A stretch of 64,000 nt of DNA from the NCBI GenBank assembly GCA_031411995.1, contig JANOCD010000018.1, forward strand, positions 1 through 64,000. Reading direction: 5' to 3'. Source of the stretch: Rudanella sp031411995. Lineage in GTDB: Bacteria; Bacteroidota; Bacteroidia; Cytophagales; Spirosomataceae. Positions 35,143-44,376 of the stretch are shown piece by piece. Every line of letters begins with the position of its first letter. Position 1 is the first letter of the stretch. The position numbers and the translations under genes are program-made. The notes beneath the pieces are model-generated. The model did not search any database. It saw only the letters and a list, made by a program, of their open reading frames with translations, and was not told the origin of the DNA.

Positions 35143-36483
35143 CTACCCTACCGATTGCCGCCCCGTCACGGGCTTCTGGTCCAGATTATCCGTTGGAATG
35201 TCTTCGCTGGCTTCAACGTTGGCAAAAGCATATTCCATTTGGGCGTGATCTAAGGCACCCTCGTGATTGGATAGCCAAACCGTGGCTACACCGTTGCCAA
35301 TGAAGTTGGTGATGCTCCGCGCTTCCGACATGAACCGATCAACGCCCAGCAACAAGGCCAAGCCCTCCACCGGGATCACTTTGATGGCCGTGAGCGTGCT
35401 GGCTAACACCACAAACCCGCTGCCCGTGACCCCAGCCGCCCCTTTTGAGGTAACCATCAGGATACCGATAATGGTGAGCAATTGGGCTATACTGAGTTGA
35501 ACACCAAACACCTGGGCCAGGAAAAGCGTCGCCATCGAGAGGTAAATAGTCGTGCCATCGAGGTTGAACGAGTAGCCCGCTGGCACCACCAATCCCACCA
35601 CCGAGCGGGCGCAACCCATGCGTTCCAGTTTTTCCATCAGGCTGGGCAGGGCCGCTTCTGAGGACGAGGTACCCAACACAATCAGTAACTCTTCGCGGAT
35701 GTAGCGCAAAAACGACAGCAACTTTACCCCGGCATGGCGTAGAATGAAATAGAGTACCCCAAAAATGAACAGGGCCATCGTGATATAAACGGTTAACATT
35801 AGTTTGCCGAGGGGCAAGAGCGTCGCCAAACCGTATTTGCCGATGGTGAAGGCCATGCCGCCAAACGCACCGATGGGAGCCAGCAACATGACCCGATGCA
35901 AGCCCTTGAACACGACTTTCGAGATTTTGCCCATCACCTCAATCACCTTTTCGCGACCGCTGTATTTGCTCAGAATGATGCCCGTCAAGATCGCCACGAT
36001 CAGCACTTGCAGGGTTACGTTATCGCCGAGGAATTTGAGCCAGCTAAAGGCTTCGGCAGTTTTGGTGTATTTACTGATGTCGCCCCCTTTCACGGCGGAC
36101 GTGTTGACCCCCGCACCCGGCTGAATAATGTAGGCTACTACAATACCAATCAGCAGAGCTACCGTGGTCACTACCTCGAAATAAAGCAGGGCTTTGGCTC
36201 CTACTTTACCCACCTTTTTGAGATCGCCCATGCTGACAATACCCAGCGTGATGGTCAGGAAGATGATGGGGTTGATAAAGAGCTTGACGATACTGATAAA
36301 AATGCCACTCAGAAACTCGCTGATGGTGGCTCCAATGGTTAATTCCTGCCCCAAAAACTTGGCTTTTATGGGTTCGTCCAGGATGGGTAACAGGGCCAGA
36401 TCGGGGCGGAAATGGCCGAGGAGAATGCCCGCCGTGATGGCAGTAAGTACCCAAAAAGTGAGGTTTGTCAGGAGTTTTTTCAT
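35143..36483 (-). CDS. Dicarboxylate/cation symporter, DctA-like
   Basis: A 446-residue inner-membrane transporter of the DAACS family starting at ATG 36483, which overlaps the previous stop (ATGA). Family signatures include GTSSSEAALP (hairpin 1), PAGYSFNLDGTTIY and GAAGVTGSGFV (hairpin 2). Members import C4-dicarboxylates or glutamate with H+ or Na+. The wording SSSEAALPSLMEKLE fits the DctA branch better than GltP. Translation is probably coupled to the AEC-transporter gene upstream. Confidence 0.88.
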   Translation of the reverse strand: MKKLLTNLTFWVLTAITAGILLGHFRPDLALLPILDEPIKAKFLGQELTIGATISEFLSGIFISIVKLFINPIIFLTITLGIVSMGDLKKVGKVGAKALLYFEVVTTVALLIGIVVAYIIQPGAGVNTSAVKGGDISKYTKTAEAFSWLKFLGDNVTLQVLIVAILTGIILSKYSGREKVIEVMGKISKVVFKGLHRVMLLAPIGAFGGMAFTIGKYGLATLLPLGKLMLTVYITMALFIFGVLYFILRHAGVKLLSFLRYIREELLIVLGTSSSEAALPSLMEKLERMGCARSVVGLVVPAGYSFNLDGTTIYLSMATLFLAQVFGVQLSIAQLLTIIGILMVTSKGAAGVTGSGFVVLASTLTAIKVIPVEGLALLLGVDRFMSEARSITNFIGNGVATVWLSNHEGALDHAQMEYAFANVEASEDIPTDNLDQKPVTGRQSVG

Positions 36484-37385
36484 TGTAAAAGCCAATATAA
36501 CAGAAAAACGAGTGGAAGTGATAGCGGAATTCCCACGGCCACCATTCGACTTGCCAGTGGAGCATCCAACAGATAGCGGCTCACAACAATAGCGGCTGTA
36601 TTCATTGGCCCCAGTGCCGATCCCAAAACACACACGCCCGTAACCGTTCCGGCGGGTGCGCCCAGCAGCCAGCAGGTGAGCCAGACCAAGGCCGGTGCCA
36701 GTAGTAATTTATAACCCAAACCCACGGTCAGTTCGTGGCGTTGCGCGGCCAGTCCATCGCCCCCCAACTGCAAACCCACCGACAGCAGAGCCACTGCCGA
36801 AAAGGGCGCACTAACCCACGTCAGGACTGTTTTTAGGACTGGAAGGTGCTGGTAATCAAGTAAATTGAGAATAAGAGCCGTCAGCAGAGCAATGAACGGC
36901 GGGAAGGTTACTATGCCCCGGAACATGCCCCCTACCGACGGATGGTCGGCTCCGTACCAGGCGGCAAGGGCCACACCCACCGTGCTGACCACGAGAAACG
37001 TCCCGGCCTGACTCATCAAGATACCCATTGCCAGCCCGGTGGGGCCATAGAGCAGTTCAAATAGCGGGAACCCCACAAACGATACGCTGCTGATGCCACC
37101 CGTCAGCACAATGGCCCCCAGAGACTGCCGGGGCCAATTTTCGCGACGAGCCACGTACCCAAAAAATAGCCATCCAACACCAAATACCAGCCAGGGCATC
37201 AGCACCGGCCACCAATATTGCCCGTCGATGTGGGTTTCGGGTAGATGCAACAGGGTCAGAGCGGGAATGAATACCCAAATCAGCACCTTGTTGAGCCACA
37301 GGGCCGTTTCAGGAGGAACAAGCCCCCTCCATCGGAGAAATGCACCGAGGAGGAGGCACGTAAAAAGCAGGACTAACTGAAGCAT
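36480..37385 (-). CDS. AEC-family (auxin efflux carrier-like) transporter
   Basis: A 301-residue protein with ten hydrophobic segments, from MLQLVLLFTCLLLGAFLRWRG to LPLVFLLYWLLQ. The N-terminal LGAFLRWRGL…WLNKVLIWVFIPALTLL and a central GFPLFELLYGP block are typical of the AEC/bile-acid–arsenite superfamily, whose bacterial members move small organic acids such as malate. It starts immediately after the TonB-receptor stop (no gap) and overlaps dctA by 4 bp. The three genes may thus form an uptake operon for an organic acid or an unknown ligand. Confidence 0.8.
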   Translation of the reverse strand: MLQLVLLFTCLLLGAFLRWRGLVPPETALWLNKVLIWVFIPALTLLHLPETHIDGQYWWPVLMPWLVFGVGWLFFGYVARRENWPRQSLGAIVLTGGISSVSFVGFPLFELLYGPTGLAMGILMSQAGTFLVVSTVGVALAAWYGADHPSVGGMFRGIVTFPPFIALLTALILNLLDYQHLPVLKTVLTWVSAPFSAVALLSVGLQLGGDGLAAQRHELTVGLGYKLLLAPALVWLTCWLLGAPAGTVTGVCVLGSALGPMNTAAIVVSRYLLDAPLASRMVAVGIPLSLPLVFLLYWLLQ

Positions 37386-40142
37386 TTAGAAATTCACGGT
37401 CGCATTCACGTAATAATACGCTCCGTTGAAGCCAAACTGATTGGCATTTCGGGTGTAGGGAATCTCGCCGTTGGAGTAGGCCGCTGTAGTGGCCAGTACC
37501 TTGTCGGGATACACGTCGAAGAGATTGTTGGCCCCCACCGAGAAGGAAAACTTAGGAGCCGGCGCATACACAATCGTGAAATCGTTGAGGGTTTTGCCCG
37601 CGAACGTTTGGCTGATGTGCGGCTTTCCGGCTGGTTTTTCATAGGCTGTTACCGATCCGAAATACGATGTACGCCAGTTTAGGGTGACCTTGTTGAACGT
37701 GTAGCCCACCGACAGCAGGATTTTCTGACGGGGTTGCGCCGTTTCGATCAGGCCAATGCTCACCGTGTCGATCATCAGAATGGGCTTCACCGTTTCGGCC
37801 TGTAGCAACGATGGCGTTGCTTTCTGACCTACAATTTTTGTCTCGTTAAACGTCAGGGCCAGACTGGCCGTCAAGCGACTTTTGGGCGTGAAAGCGTGCT
37901 TGTACGAAGTTACGAAGTCGATACCACGGGTGCGGGTGTTGATGTGGTTTGTGAAAAACCGAATCTCCGACAAACCAGCAAACGGCACTTTCAGGGACGT
38001 AATGTCTTTCACGATCATCCGCTCACTGACAATAATACGATCCTGAATATCAATCTGATACGCATCCAGCGTCATCAACCAGTCGCTACCGGCTTTGGCC
38101 GTCAGACCGAGGTTATAGTTCCACGATGTTTCGGCTTTGGGAGCTTCGATTCCGATTTTAGCTAAACGGGGGTCGCTTTGCGGCAACTGCTTGGTTTGCA
38201 CAATCACGCCTGCCTGCACGGTCGATGTGGTTTGGCTGTTGTAGGTTTGCTGGAGCGACGGTGCCCGGAATCCTTTGTTGATGGAACCCCGAACGGAGAA
38301 CGAATCGCTCAGTTTCAGGCGGGTAGCTAACTTGCCCGACACATTCGCGCCGAAGTCGCTGTAGTTTTCGTAACGCAGGGCCGTTGCCACCAGAAACCGG
38401 CTGGTCACGTCTGCTTCAACGTCGGCATATAGACCAAAGTTCGACCGGGTTTGTTTGGTGGCATCTTCTAATCCAATGCCCGGACGACCGCTTGAACCCG
38501 GTGCTTTGTTTTTGGTTTTGGCCAGCGGCCCCACAATATATGACTCCGGGCTGCCGGCACCAAGCGTATATTGATCGACGCGGTATTGCCCACCAAACGC
38601 CAGGTTCAACGATTTCATATTCAGCACGCCCGTGTAATTCCGCGACAGGTTCAGTTCGGTGGTGCTTTGCCCGAATCCGTTGCGACCTACGTAGAAGTTT
38701 GTGGGCGATGCACTGCCCATCGACGGGTTGGTGGTGTTGTTGGCCCACATATCCAGGAAGTTATAGCCGTAGCCCGTGCTGAGGTCCATTGCCCAGCCCC
38801 CGGCCACTTTGCGGCTCACGCCCACCACCGTTGAATAATCGACCGTTTGACCGGGCAATTCAGGCACGTAGCCATCCGGGAACAGTTCTGGTGTTGAGTT
38901 GGCGTTGGTTGGGATGGCGTTGCGGAAAAATCCGTATGCCTTGATGTCCCGGCGCGAATACCCACCAAAACTATAGAGCGACCACTGCTCATTGATCGGA
39001 AAACCAGCGTTGTAAAAACCCTGATACGCCTTGGTTTCGTTGGAGCCATAAACCCCCACTTTGAACGCCTGACCAACGGGCCATACGCCCCGTGCCTTAC
39101 GGATTGAGTCTTCTTTAGCCTTCGTCGCGTTATAGATATTACCCAAAAACGGATCGGAGCGGTTGGTGCCACCCGTATATTGATAATGACCCGTCAGGTT
39201 GAGGTAACTCCCTTTTTTACCCAGCGAAAACCCATAATTCATGGCCGCCATGAAACTCGCTCCATCGCCTTCTTTGGTTTGGCCATATTGCGTTTTGAAC
39301 GTGCCTTTACCTACGCTCTTGTTCAGGCCGATATTCACGATTCCGGCAATAGCATCGGAGCCATACTGAGCAGCAGCACCATCGCGCAGAATTTCGATGC
39401 GCTCCAGAGCCAGTGAGGGAATGCTGTTCATGTCGGTAACAACTGTTCCGAGACCCACCGTTTGGTTCAGGTTCAGGGCTGAGAACTGATGCCGCCGTTT
39501 GCCTTCTACCAACACCAGGACCTGATCGGGCGAGAGGCCACGCAGAGTGGCGGGGTCGGCAAAGTTGGCCACGCCGTTCACACCCGTTTTGGCCGAGTTG
39601 AACGAGGGCGAATTGAACTGCACCATTTGGCCCAGATCAACCTGGCCGGTAGTTTGTAACTCCTTGGCGTTCAAGACATCAACCGGCACAGGACGCTCCA
39701 CATCGGTACGGGGCAAACCCCGCGACCCAATCACGGACACTTCCTGTAGGGTAGCCTGCGATTCGACAAGCGAAATGTTGAGTTCAGTTTGGTCGCTCAC
39801 CTTCAATTCCTGTGTGAGATAGCCAATAAATGAAAACACCAATACATCGCCCGAATTGGCATTGATTTTAAATTTCCCGTCTCCGTCGGTAGTGGTGCCG
39901 CGTGTGGTACCTTTCAGGGTGATACTTACTCCTGGCAGGGCCTCACCGTTTTGGGTGGTTAGTTTTCCGCTGATGGGTTGTTCTGTAGAAACCTCGGCTT
40001 GGCGAGTAATTTCAGGACGGGCAAGAAGCAGGGTAGGAACCATCATCAACAGTGACAGTATCAGTAGGGTTGTCCGACCCAGCGATTTAAGTAAATCTAA
40101 CACAAGTATAGTAGGTTTATTAAAGATGATGAACAAGAGCAT
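37386..40142 (-). CDS. TonB-dependent outer-membrane receptor
   Basis: A 918-residue receptor from ATG 40142; an ATG ten codons upstream overlaps the likely -7 box. A long signal peptide (ending LLLARPEI) precedes a CarboxypepD_reg-like domain (ISGKLTTQNGEALPGVSITL). The plug follows (PVPVDVLNAKEL, RGLSPDQVLVLVEGKRR, RIEILRDGAAAQYGSDAIAG), then a 22-strand-type barrel ending in Phe (YYVNATVNF). It is not a SusC: no SusD partner follows. The barrel resembles general receptors annotated near metal, vitamin or small-molecule uptake. Two inner-membrane transporter genes follow without a gap, suggesting a joint import route. Confidence 0.9.
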   Translation of the reverse strand: MLLFIIFNKPTILVLDLLKSLGRTTLLILSLLMMVPTLLLARPEITRQAEVSTEQPISGKLTTQNGEALPGVSITLKGTTRGTTTDGDGKFKINANSGDVLVFSFIGYLTQELKVSDQTELNISLVESQATLQEVSVIGSRGLPRTDVERPVPVDVLNAKELQTTGQVDLGQMVQFNSPSFNSAKTGVNGVANFADPATLRGLSPDQVLVLVEGKRRHQFSALNLNQTVGLGTVVTDMNSIPSLALERIEILRDGAAAQYGSDAIAGIVNIGLNKSVGKGTFKTQYGQTKEGDGASFMAAMNYGFSLGKKGSYLNLTGHYQYTGGTNRSDPFLGNIYNATKAKEDSIRKARGVWPVGQAFKVGVYGSNETKAYQGFYNAGFPINEQWSLYSFGGYSRRDIKAYGFFRNAIPTNANSTPELFPDGYVPELPGQTVDYSTVVGVSRKVAGGWAMDLSTGYGYNFLDMWANNTTNPSMGSASPTNFYVGRNGFGQSTTELNLSRNYTGVLNMKSLNLAFGGQYRVDQYTLGAGSPESYIVGPLAKTKNKAPGSSGRPGIGLEDATKQTRSNFGLYADVEADVTSRFLVATALRYENYSDFGANVSGKLATRLKLSDSFSVRGSINKGFRAPSLQQTYNSQTTSTVQAGVIVQTKQLPQSDPRLAKIGIEAPKAETSWNYNLGLTAKAGSDWLMTLDAYQIDIQDRIIVSERMIVKDITSLKVPFAGLSEIRFFTNHINTRTRGIDFVTSYKHAFTPKSRLTASLALTFNETKIVGQKATPSLLQAETVKPILMIDTVSIGLIETAQPRQKILLSVGYTFNKVTLNWRTSYFGSVTAYEKPAGKPHISQTFAGKTLNDFTIVYAPAPKFSFSVGANNLFDVYPDKVLATTAAYSNGEIPYTRNANQFGFNGAYYYVNATVNF

Positions 40143-40169
40143 TTGACAGTCCGTCAAAAAAAACATCAT

Positions 40170-40177
40170 CAAAAGTA
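40170..40177 (-). promoter_or_regulatory. -7 box TACTTTTG for the TonB-receptor operon
   Basis: Exact TAnnTTTG match on the minus strand, with a TTG 20 bases further upstream (about 40198–40200), the classical -33/-7 layout. It excludes the ATG at 40172 as translation start. Confidence 0.6.
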
Positions 40178-40299
40178 GCTTTTTGCTTCTTTATGTTCAA
40201 TTACTTCATCGTATTTTAATAAAATTCGAGTTACACAAGCTAAGTATTAGCCGTGTAACTCGCCTACTTTCAGGTACATTTGTATCTGGTGGTTTTTAC

Positions 40300-40359
40300 T
40301 TATTTCAGCACCTGTACCTCAATCACTGAGTTGTCGTAAACGCGGTGGGTGGCCTTCTG
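40300..40359 (-). pseudogene. Remnant of a CocE/NonD hydrolase gene (last 19 codons and stop)
   Basis: The minus strand reads QKATHRVYDNSVIEVQVLK and then TAA, identical in protein to the last 19 residues of the CocE/NonD hydrolase at 46645–48570. About 11 of 60 bases differ, nearly all silent. Silent divergence means this was once the end of a working paralogue. Upstream of it the match is lost. Confidence 0.8.
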
Positions 40360-40423
40360 ATTTCCTCGACCTAATGCCCGGCTTAAGCGAGGATGTGACA
40401 GCCGTAAATGCTTGCGCCAGAGC

Positions 40424-41734
40424 CTACAAACTCCCCACTGCCTTTTTTACCTGCAACTGGCTCAGCAGCACATCGTAAACCGAGCGTAGATAATTATTTT
40501 CGGCCTGCTGCAGGGCGTACTCACTGTTGCGAAAGTCGGCCAAAAGAAGCGTGCCCACATCAAAACGGACCCGGTCGATAGTCAGGATATGTTGAGCCTG
40601 AACGATGTTTTTACGGGTTTCGGCCAGGTTTTCGCGGGCCTGATCGAGCGTTTTCCGGGCTGAGCGGGCTTCGTAATCAAAGTCGTTTTGGAGCCGTTGA
40701 ATAGTGTTCTGGTTGATTTGCGCCCTTGTTACATAATCCTGCCGGTTAATTCGGACCTGCCGACCATCGAAAATCGGGACGCTCACCCGAACCCCCACGT
40801 AGTTGTATGGAAACCAAGTCCCCGATGCAAACGGGTTAAACGTATCGGCAAATTGCTGAGCAAAATACGCCCCGTAGGCCGACACTACGGGCAGTAGCCG
40901 GGCCTGTTCTTTGCGCTCGTTCAACTGGTTTATCTCGCGGCTCAACTCTTCCTGCCTGATTTCAATCCGGTGGCCAGCGGCTATTTCCTGACCCTGAAAT
41001 GGAGTCAGCAAAGATCCAAGCGAGTCGGCGGGTTCAACCGCTTCGGTGGTATTAACGCGGTAGCGGAGATTGTCGAGGCTGAGGGTATAATCGCGCTGAT
41101 CGTTACGGTAGGTAAGTTCAGCGTTGCTCAGGTCGAGGGCGAAACGGTCGAAATCAGTTTGCAGAAGCGTACCGGCATTCAGGCGCGTTTGGGCCTGATC
41201 GAGATAACCCTGCGCCCGCACTCGCGCCTGATCCGAAAGCCGGATTTTCTCCCGGTTCAACACTGCCTGGTAATAGGCTTCTGTTACCTGCTGCCGCACA
41301 TCGACCCGGAGTCGTTCGAGAGCGGCCTGTTGGCTGGCTACGTTGGTTTGGTTGATGGTGCGGTCGATTTGGCTTTGAGCATCGTAAATTTTTTGCTCAG
41401 CCTGCACGTTTAGCACGTTGTTGATAGGCGTGCCAAAGCGCAGCACCTGATCGGGGCCGTTGCCGGTGAAGCCCCCTTTGATGACGTTTCGCTGAATTTG
41501 GGTATTCCACCGAAAATCGGCCCCGCCGGTTAGTTTGGGTTGCCATGTCGCCCGTCGACGGCTCTCGTCGCTCTCCGAAATTTGGGTTTGCAAGTGCCCG
41601 TTAACCAGCTCCAGTCGGTTCACTTGCGCCTGTTGTAGCGCCTGCGGGAGGGAAATGGGGGACTGTGCGTACCCAATTAGTGAATGAGTGATTAAGTGAA
41701 TGAGTGAATAACTCAAAAAAATGAAACGCTTCAT
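40424..41734 (-). CDS. TolC-family outer-membrane efflux protein
   Basis: A 436-residue protein with signal peptide (ending HSLIGYAQ). Long helical repeats (IRLSDQARVRAQGYLDQAQTRLNAGTLLQTDF and IDRVRFDVGTLLLADF-type segments) and paired Leu/Gln-rich helices match the TolC/OEP fold, which forms the periplasm-spanning exit duct of an efflux pump. It is the last gene of the operon SDR–ATPase–YdeI-like–HlyD–permease–TolC and supplies its outer-membrane part. Its leader-peptide region contains 16-bp tandem repeats that also occur inverted just upstream (41792–41806). Confidence 0.87.
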   Translation of the reverse strand: MKRFIFLSYSLIHLITHSLIGYAQSPISLPQALQQAQVNRLELVNGHLQTQISESDESRRRATWQPKLTGGADFRWNTQIQRNVIKGGFTGNGPDQVLRFGTPINNVLNVQAEQKIYDAQSQIDRTINQTNVASQQAALERLRVDVRQQVTEAYYQAVLNREKIRLSDQARVRAQGYLDQAQTRLNAGTLLQTDFDRFALDLSNAELTYRNDQRDYTLSLDNLRYRVNTTEAVEPADSLGSLLTPFQGQEIAAGHRIEIRQEELSREINQLNERKEQARLLPVVSAYGAYFAQQFADTFNPFASGTWFPYNYVGVRVSVPIFDGRQVRINRQDYVTRAQINQNTIQRLQNDFDYEARSARKTLDQARENLAETRKNIVQAQHILTIDRVRFDVGTLLLADFRNSEYALQQAENNYLRSVYDVLLSQLQVKKAVGSL

Positions 41735-41806
41735 AATCTGTATGGCTTAAAGCTGGTAAAGTGTTGCGAACGCTTATTCACGAATTCGCACAATCACTCA
41801 TTCACT
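41681..41806. repeat. Tandem and inverted short repeats at the 5' end of the tolC gene
   Basis: AGTGAATGAGTGATT (41681–41695) is followed directly by a near copy (41697–41711). The exact inverse AATCACTCATTCACT lies at 41792–41806, between the permease stop and the tolC start. The direct copies are inside the signal-peptide code. Confidence 0.6.
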
Positions 41807-41814
41807 CAATGGTT

Positions 41815-42942
41815 TTACCCCCGAAATACTGTGGCAGGTTCTAACGAATTAATGCGTCGGATGGCGAATACACTACCACCCAGTGAGATCAGGATGGTGA
41901 CTACAAACAGCGTATATTCAAACCAGACCGGGAAGAAAAATAATGTTCCCGACTGAGCAATTCCCTGTCGAAATCCTTCGACGAGGAGCCGCCCAACCAC
42001 GTAGCCAACCAGTGCAAACAACAGGGCTTGCGTCAAAATCAGGCGGCTTACGTAGCCATTGGTAGCTCCAATGGCTTTGAGTGTTCCGTAGTCTTTAATC
42101 CGGTCGATGGCGGCTGAGTAAAGCGTGAGACCGATGATGACCAGCCCCGAAATAATGGCGAAGCCGATCAAGCTCCCAAACGAAGCAGCAATGCCGTTGG
42201 TTGCCAACACGGTTTTTACGGTAGTAGTCGAAAGTTCCTGCGCGTTCCAGGCTCTAACCCCCGTAATGCTTCGGTTAATCTGTTGAATAACAGCCGATTC
42301 GCTTATGCCCGCTTTGGGTTTTACGAGATAAAAACTCACTCGGTTGGTGGGTACATTGGCCAGATACCGGGCACGTTCGATGGTGGTAAACGCCAGCAAA
42401 CCGCCCCCAAAAGAACGCGCTCCCCGCGTGAGGCCGGCGTTGTAAACTTTCTTGCCATTGATCTCGAAATAGTCGCCGGGTTTGAGATTTCCGAGGGCGT
42501 TGGCATCGTAGAAATCGGTCAGAACAGCCCCTTCCGGCACCATATCCTGGGGTTTGGCGGTATAGAGTCGCCAGGGGCCACCCACAAAGGCCGGGGCTTC
42601 CGAACCAATAAGCGAAAAACCACTCGTGGTTCCGTTGGTAAACTTGGCCCCGGCTCCGGCTATCACCACCGGATAGGCCCGCTCTACGCCTGGTAAGGAG
42701 GCAATCTCATAGCCTTTTCGCACGTCTAACTGACTGAGTTGATTGGCGTTTGTAGTGGTCTCGTCGGTGACCCAGATATAGCCCTTGTTGTTATCGACAA
42801 TGCTCCGCATGGCATCGGTTAGGAAAATAAAAATACCCGCCTGTTGCCCCACCAGGAACACCGAAATCACAATGCCCGCCAACGCGCCCAGCGACTTGGC
42901 CCGGTCATACCGAATGAATTTAAAAGCTGTGCGTAGCATCAT
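41815..42942 (-). CDS. ABC transporter permease, DevC/MacB (FtsX) type
   Basis: A 375-residue protein; the ATG at 42942 overlaps the upstream stop as ATGA and is preferred over the ATG six codons earlier. An N-terminal membrane helix (LGALAGIVISVFLVGQQAG), a ~200-residue periplasmic domain and three C-terminal helices give the four-helix FtsX layout. The start SLGALAGI and DYGTLKAIGA coupling segment fit DevC. With its ATPase, HlyD protein and TolC it forms a tripartite export pump; DevBCA exports glycolipid in Anabaena, but the substrate here is unknown. Confidence 0.86.
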   Translation of the reverse strand: MMLRTAFKFIRYDRAKSLGALAGIVISVFLVGQQAGIFIFLTDAMRSIVDNNKGYIWVTDETTTNANQLSQLDVRKGYEIASLPGVERAYPVVIAGAGAKFTNGTTSGFSLIGSEAPAFVGGPWRLYTAKPQDMVPEGAVLTDFYDANALGNLKPGDYFEINGKKVYNAGLTRGARSFGGGLLAFTTIERARYLANVPTNRVSFYLVKPKAGISESAVIQQINRSITGVRAWNAQELSTTTVKTVLATNGIAASFGSLIGFAIISGLVIIGLTLYSAAIDRIKDYGTLKAIGATNGYVSRLILTQALLFALVGYVVGRLLVEGFRQGIAQSGTLFFFPVWFEYTLFVVTILISLGGSVFAIRRINSLEPATVFRG

Positions 42943-43892
42943 TTTACGGTTATAATACACTCTACCCGTGCGCCAATAATTACGGTGCGGGGGTCGTCTA
43001 ACTGCACCCGAACTTCGCGAACACGCCGGTCTTCGAGGTTGGCTGCGTTGTCGGCAAAGAGCGACTTCTTGCGAAGGTAAGGCGAGGCCAGCACCACGGT
43101 GCCGGTACTCAAACGCTCGTTGCTACCCTGCGGGCGGACGTATGCTTTTTGACCCACTTTTACGCTCAGCGCAAACAATTCGTCGATTTCCGTAACGGCC
43201 ACGAGCGGCCCGGCAGGGGCAAACTCCCCAATCGACTGGTTGCTGCTCAGGAACTGCCCCACCTTGGCATCGAGGCTCAAAATGGTGCCGTTGGTGGGTG
43301 CTCTCACCGTTTTCAGCCCTGCCACAGTGTTGGCATACTGCACATCGGCTCGGAGCGACCGAATTTGTCCCTCGGCCTGCGTCACCTGTGCTTCCGAGGC
43401 TCGAATCTGCTGTTGCAAATTCTGAATAGTGTAACGAGAGTCGTCTAACTCTTTCTGAGTCAAAGCTTTTCCGGCAAACAGGGTTTCGTTTCGTTTCTGG
43501 TCGGCTTCGGCTTTCTGCAGTTGCACCCGGAGCGTTTGCACGTTTTGCCGGGCCGTTTCAATCGCATCCTGTTGCGTACTGATCTTCACATTGGCCTGCC
43601 GCAGTTGGGCGGTTTCAAGGGCGTTATCCATCATGAGCAACACCTGTCCCCGGCGCACCTGCTGCCCAACCTGAACGTTTACAAGTCGGACCAAACCGCC
43701 CGTTTCGGCGGAAAGCTGACTAATGCGGGCTGCCGGTTCGATCACGGCAATGCCCAGCACGTCGGTGATTTGTTTGGGCGTTTGCACCGTCCGAACGGAG
43801 TCTTTTTGGTCATTGGCTTTTTGCTCTTTGTCGGAACAGGAAAAGAGCAGAGAGATAAGAGCACAACAGAAGGTGCGTTTTAGGGTGTTCAT
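42939..43892 (-). CDS. Membrane-fusion (HlyD-family) lipoprotein of the export pump
   Basis: A 317-residue periplasmic adaptor with signal peptide and lipobox LLFSCS (lipid on Cys19). The lipoyl halves (LVNVQVGQQVRRGQVLLMMD and the later TNGTILSLDAKVGQFL) flank a coiled coil (~90–175, Gln/Ala-rich). A β-barrel (VTEIDELFALSVKVGQKAYV) follows. It links the FtsX-type permease to TolC. Short length and gene order match DevB/MacA-type adaptors. It starts 7 bp after the YdeI-like gene and overlaps the permease by 4 bp. Confidence 0.87.
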   Translation of the reverse strand: MNTLKRTFCCALISLLFSCSDKEQKANDQKDSVRTVQTPKQITDVLGIAVIEPAARISQLSAETGGLVRLVNVQVGQQVRRGQVLLMMDNALETAQLRQANVKISTQQDAIETARQNVQTLRVQLQKAEADQKRNETLFAGKALTQKELDDSRYTIQNLQQQIRASEAQVTQAEGQIRSLRADVQYANTVAGLKTVRAPTNGTILSLDAKVGQFLSSNQSIGEFAPAGPLVAVTEIDELFALSVKVGQKAYVRPQGSNERLSTGTVVLASPYLRKKSLFADNAANLEDRRVREVRVQLDDPRTVIIGARVECIITVK

Positions 43893-43899
43893 GGCTTAG

Positions 43900-44376
43900 T
43901 TATGTCAACATTTTTCGGGGATCAGTTTGTCCGGCCTGTAGAGCTTTGGCAATGCGCAATGCCCGGTCAACGCGCTTATCCGATGATTTTACGGCGGTTA
44001 CCAAATAAATCAGGCCACGCTGTCGGCCCGGCGTTTGGGCGCGAAACACCGCATCAGCATCGGGATCAGTAGCCAGTACCTCGGCCAGTTCATCGGGCAT
44101 TTCACAGCCAAATTCGCTGGAGTCGGGTGTTAGCGTCATAGTTACAAGACTACCAATCTCCATATGGGCAGCGGCCCGAGCCTGTTTGTTAATAATCACA
44201 AAATAGCCTCCCAACCCATTTGAGATAAGCCCTCCGTGATACGGTTTTCCGTTATAGAGTTGGTAGAGGCAACGTTTTCCGTGGGTTTGCAGCCACGTTG
44301 CGGCCACATCGGCAGGAAGCTCGGCAACCTGCATGGAGCCGAGATTAACGCTGATGCTGGTTTCAAACGTACTCAT
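43900..44376 (-). CDS. YdeI/OmpD-associated (DUF1905-type) protein
   Basis: A 158-residue cytoplasmic protein. The DUF1905 β-barrel part (RCLYQLYNGKPYHGGLISNGLGGYFVIINKQAR, then GSLVTMTL) is followed by the OmdA/YdeI region (MPDELAEVLATDPDADAVF, GRQRGLIYLVTAVKSSDKRVDRALRIAKAL). The function of the family is unclear; members appear in stress- and envelope-linked settings. Unusually, it lies inside the efflux operon, overlapping the ATPase gene by 4 bp and 7 bp before the adaptor gene, so it is made together with the pump. Confidence 0.8.
   Translation of the reverse strand: MSTFETSISVNLGSMQVAELPADVAATWLQTHGKRCLYQLYNGKPYHGGLISNGLGGYFVIINKQARAAAHMEIGSLVTMTLTPDSSEFGCEMPDELAEVLATDPDADAVFRAQTPGRQRGLIYLVTAVKSSDKRVDRALRIAKALQAGQTDPRKMLT

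Noticed and set aside
37386..40142. SusC classification for the TonB receptor
   Set aside because: No SusD-like lipoprotein gene follows; the two downstream genes encode inner-membrane transporters, so a general TonB receptor is the safer call.
40275..40282. TACATTTG on the plus strand as a promoter
   Set aside because: No plus-strand gene or terminator follows; probably chance within an AT-rich gap.
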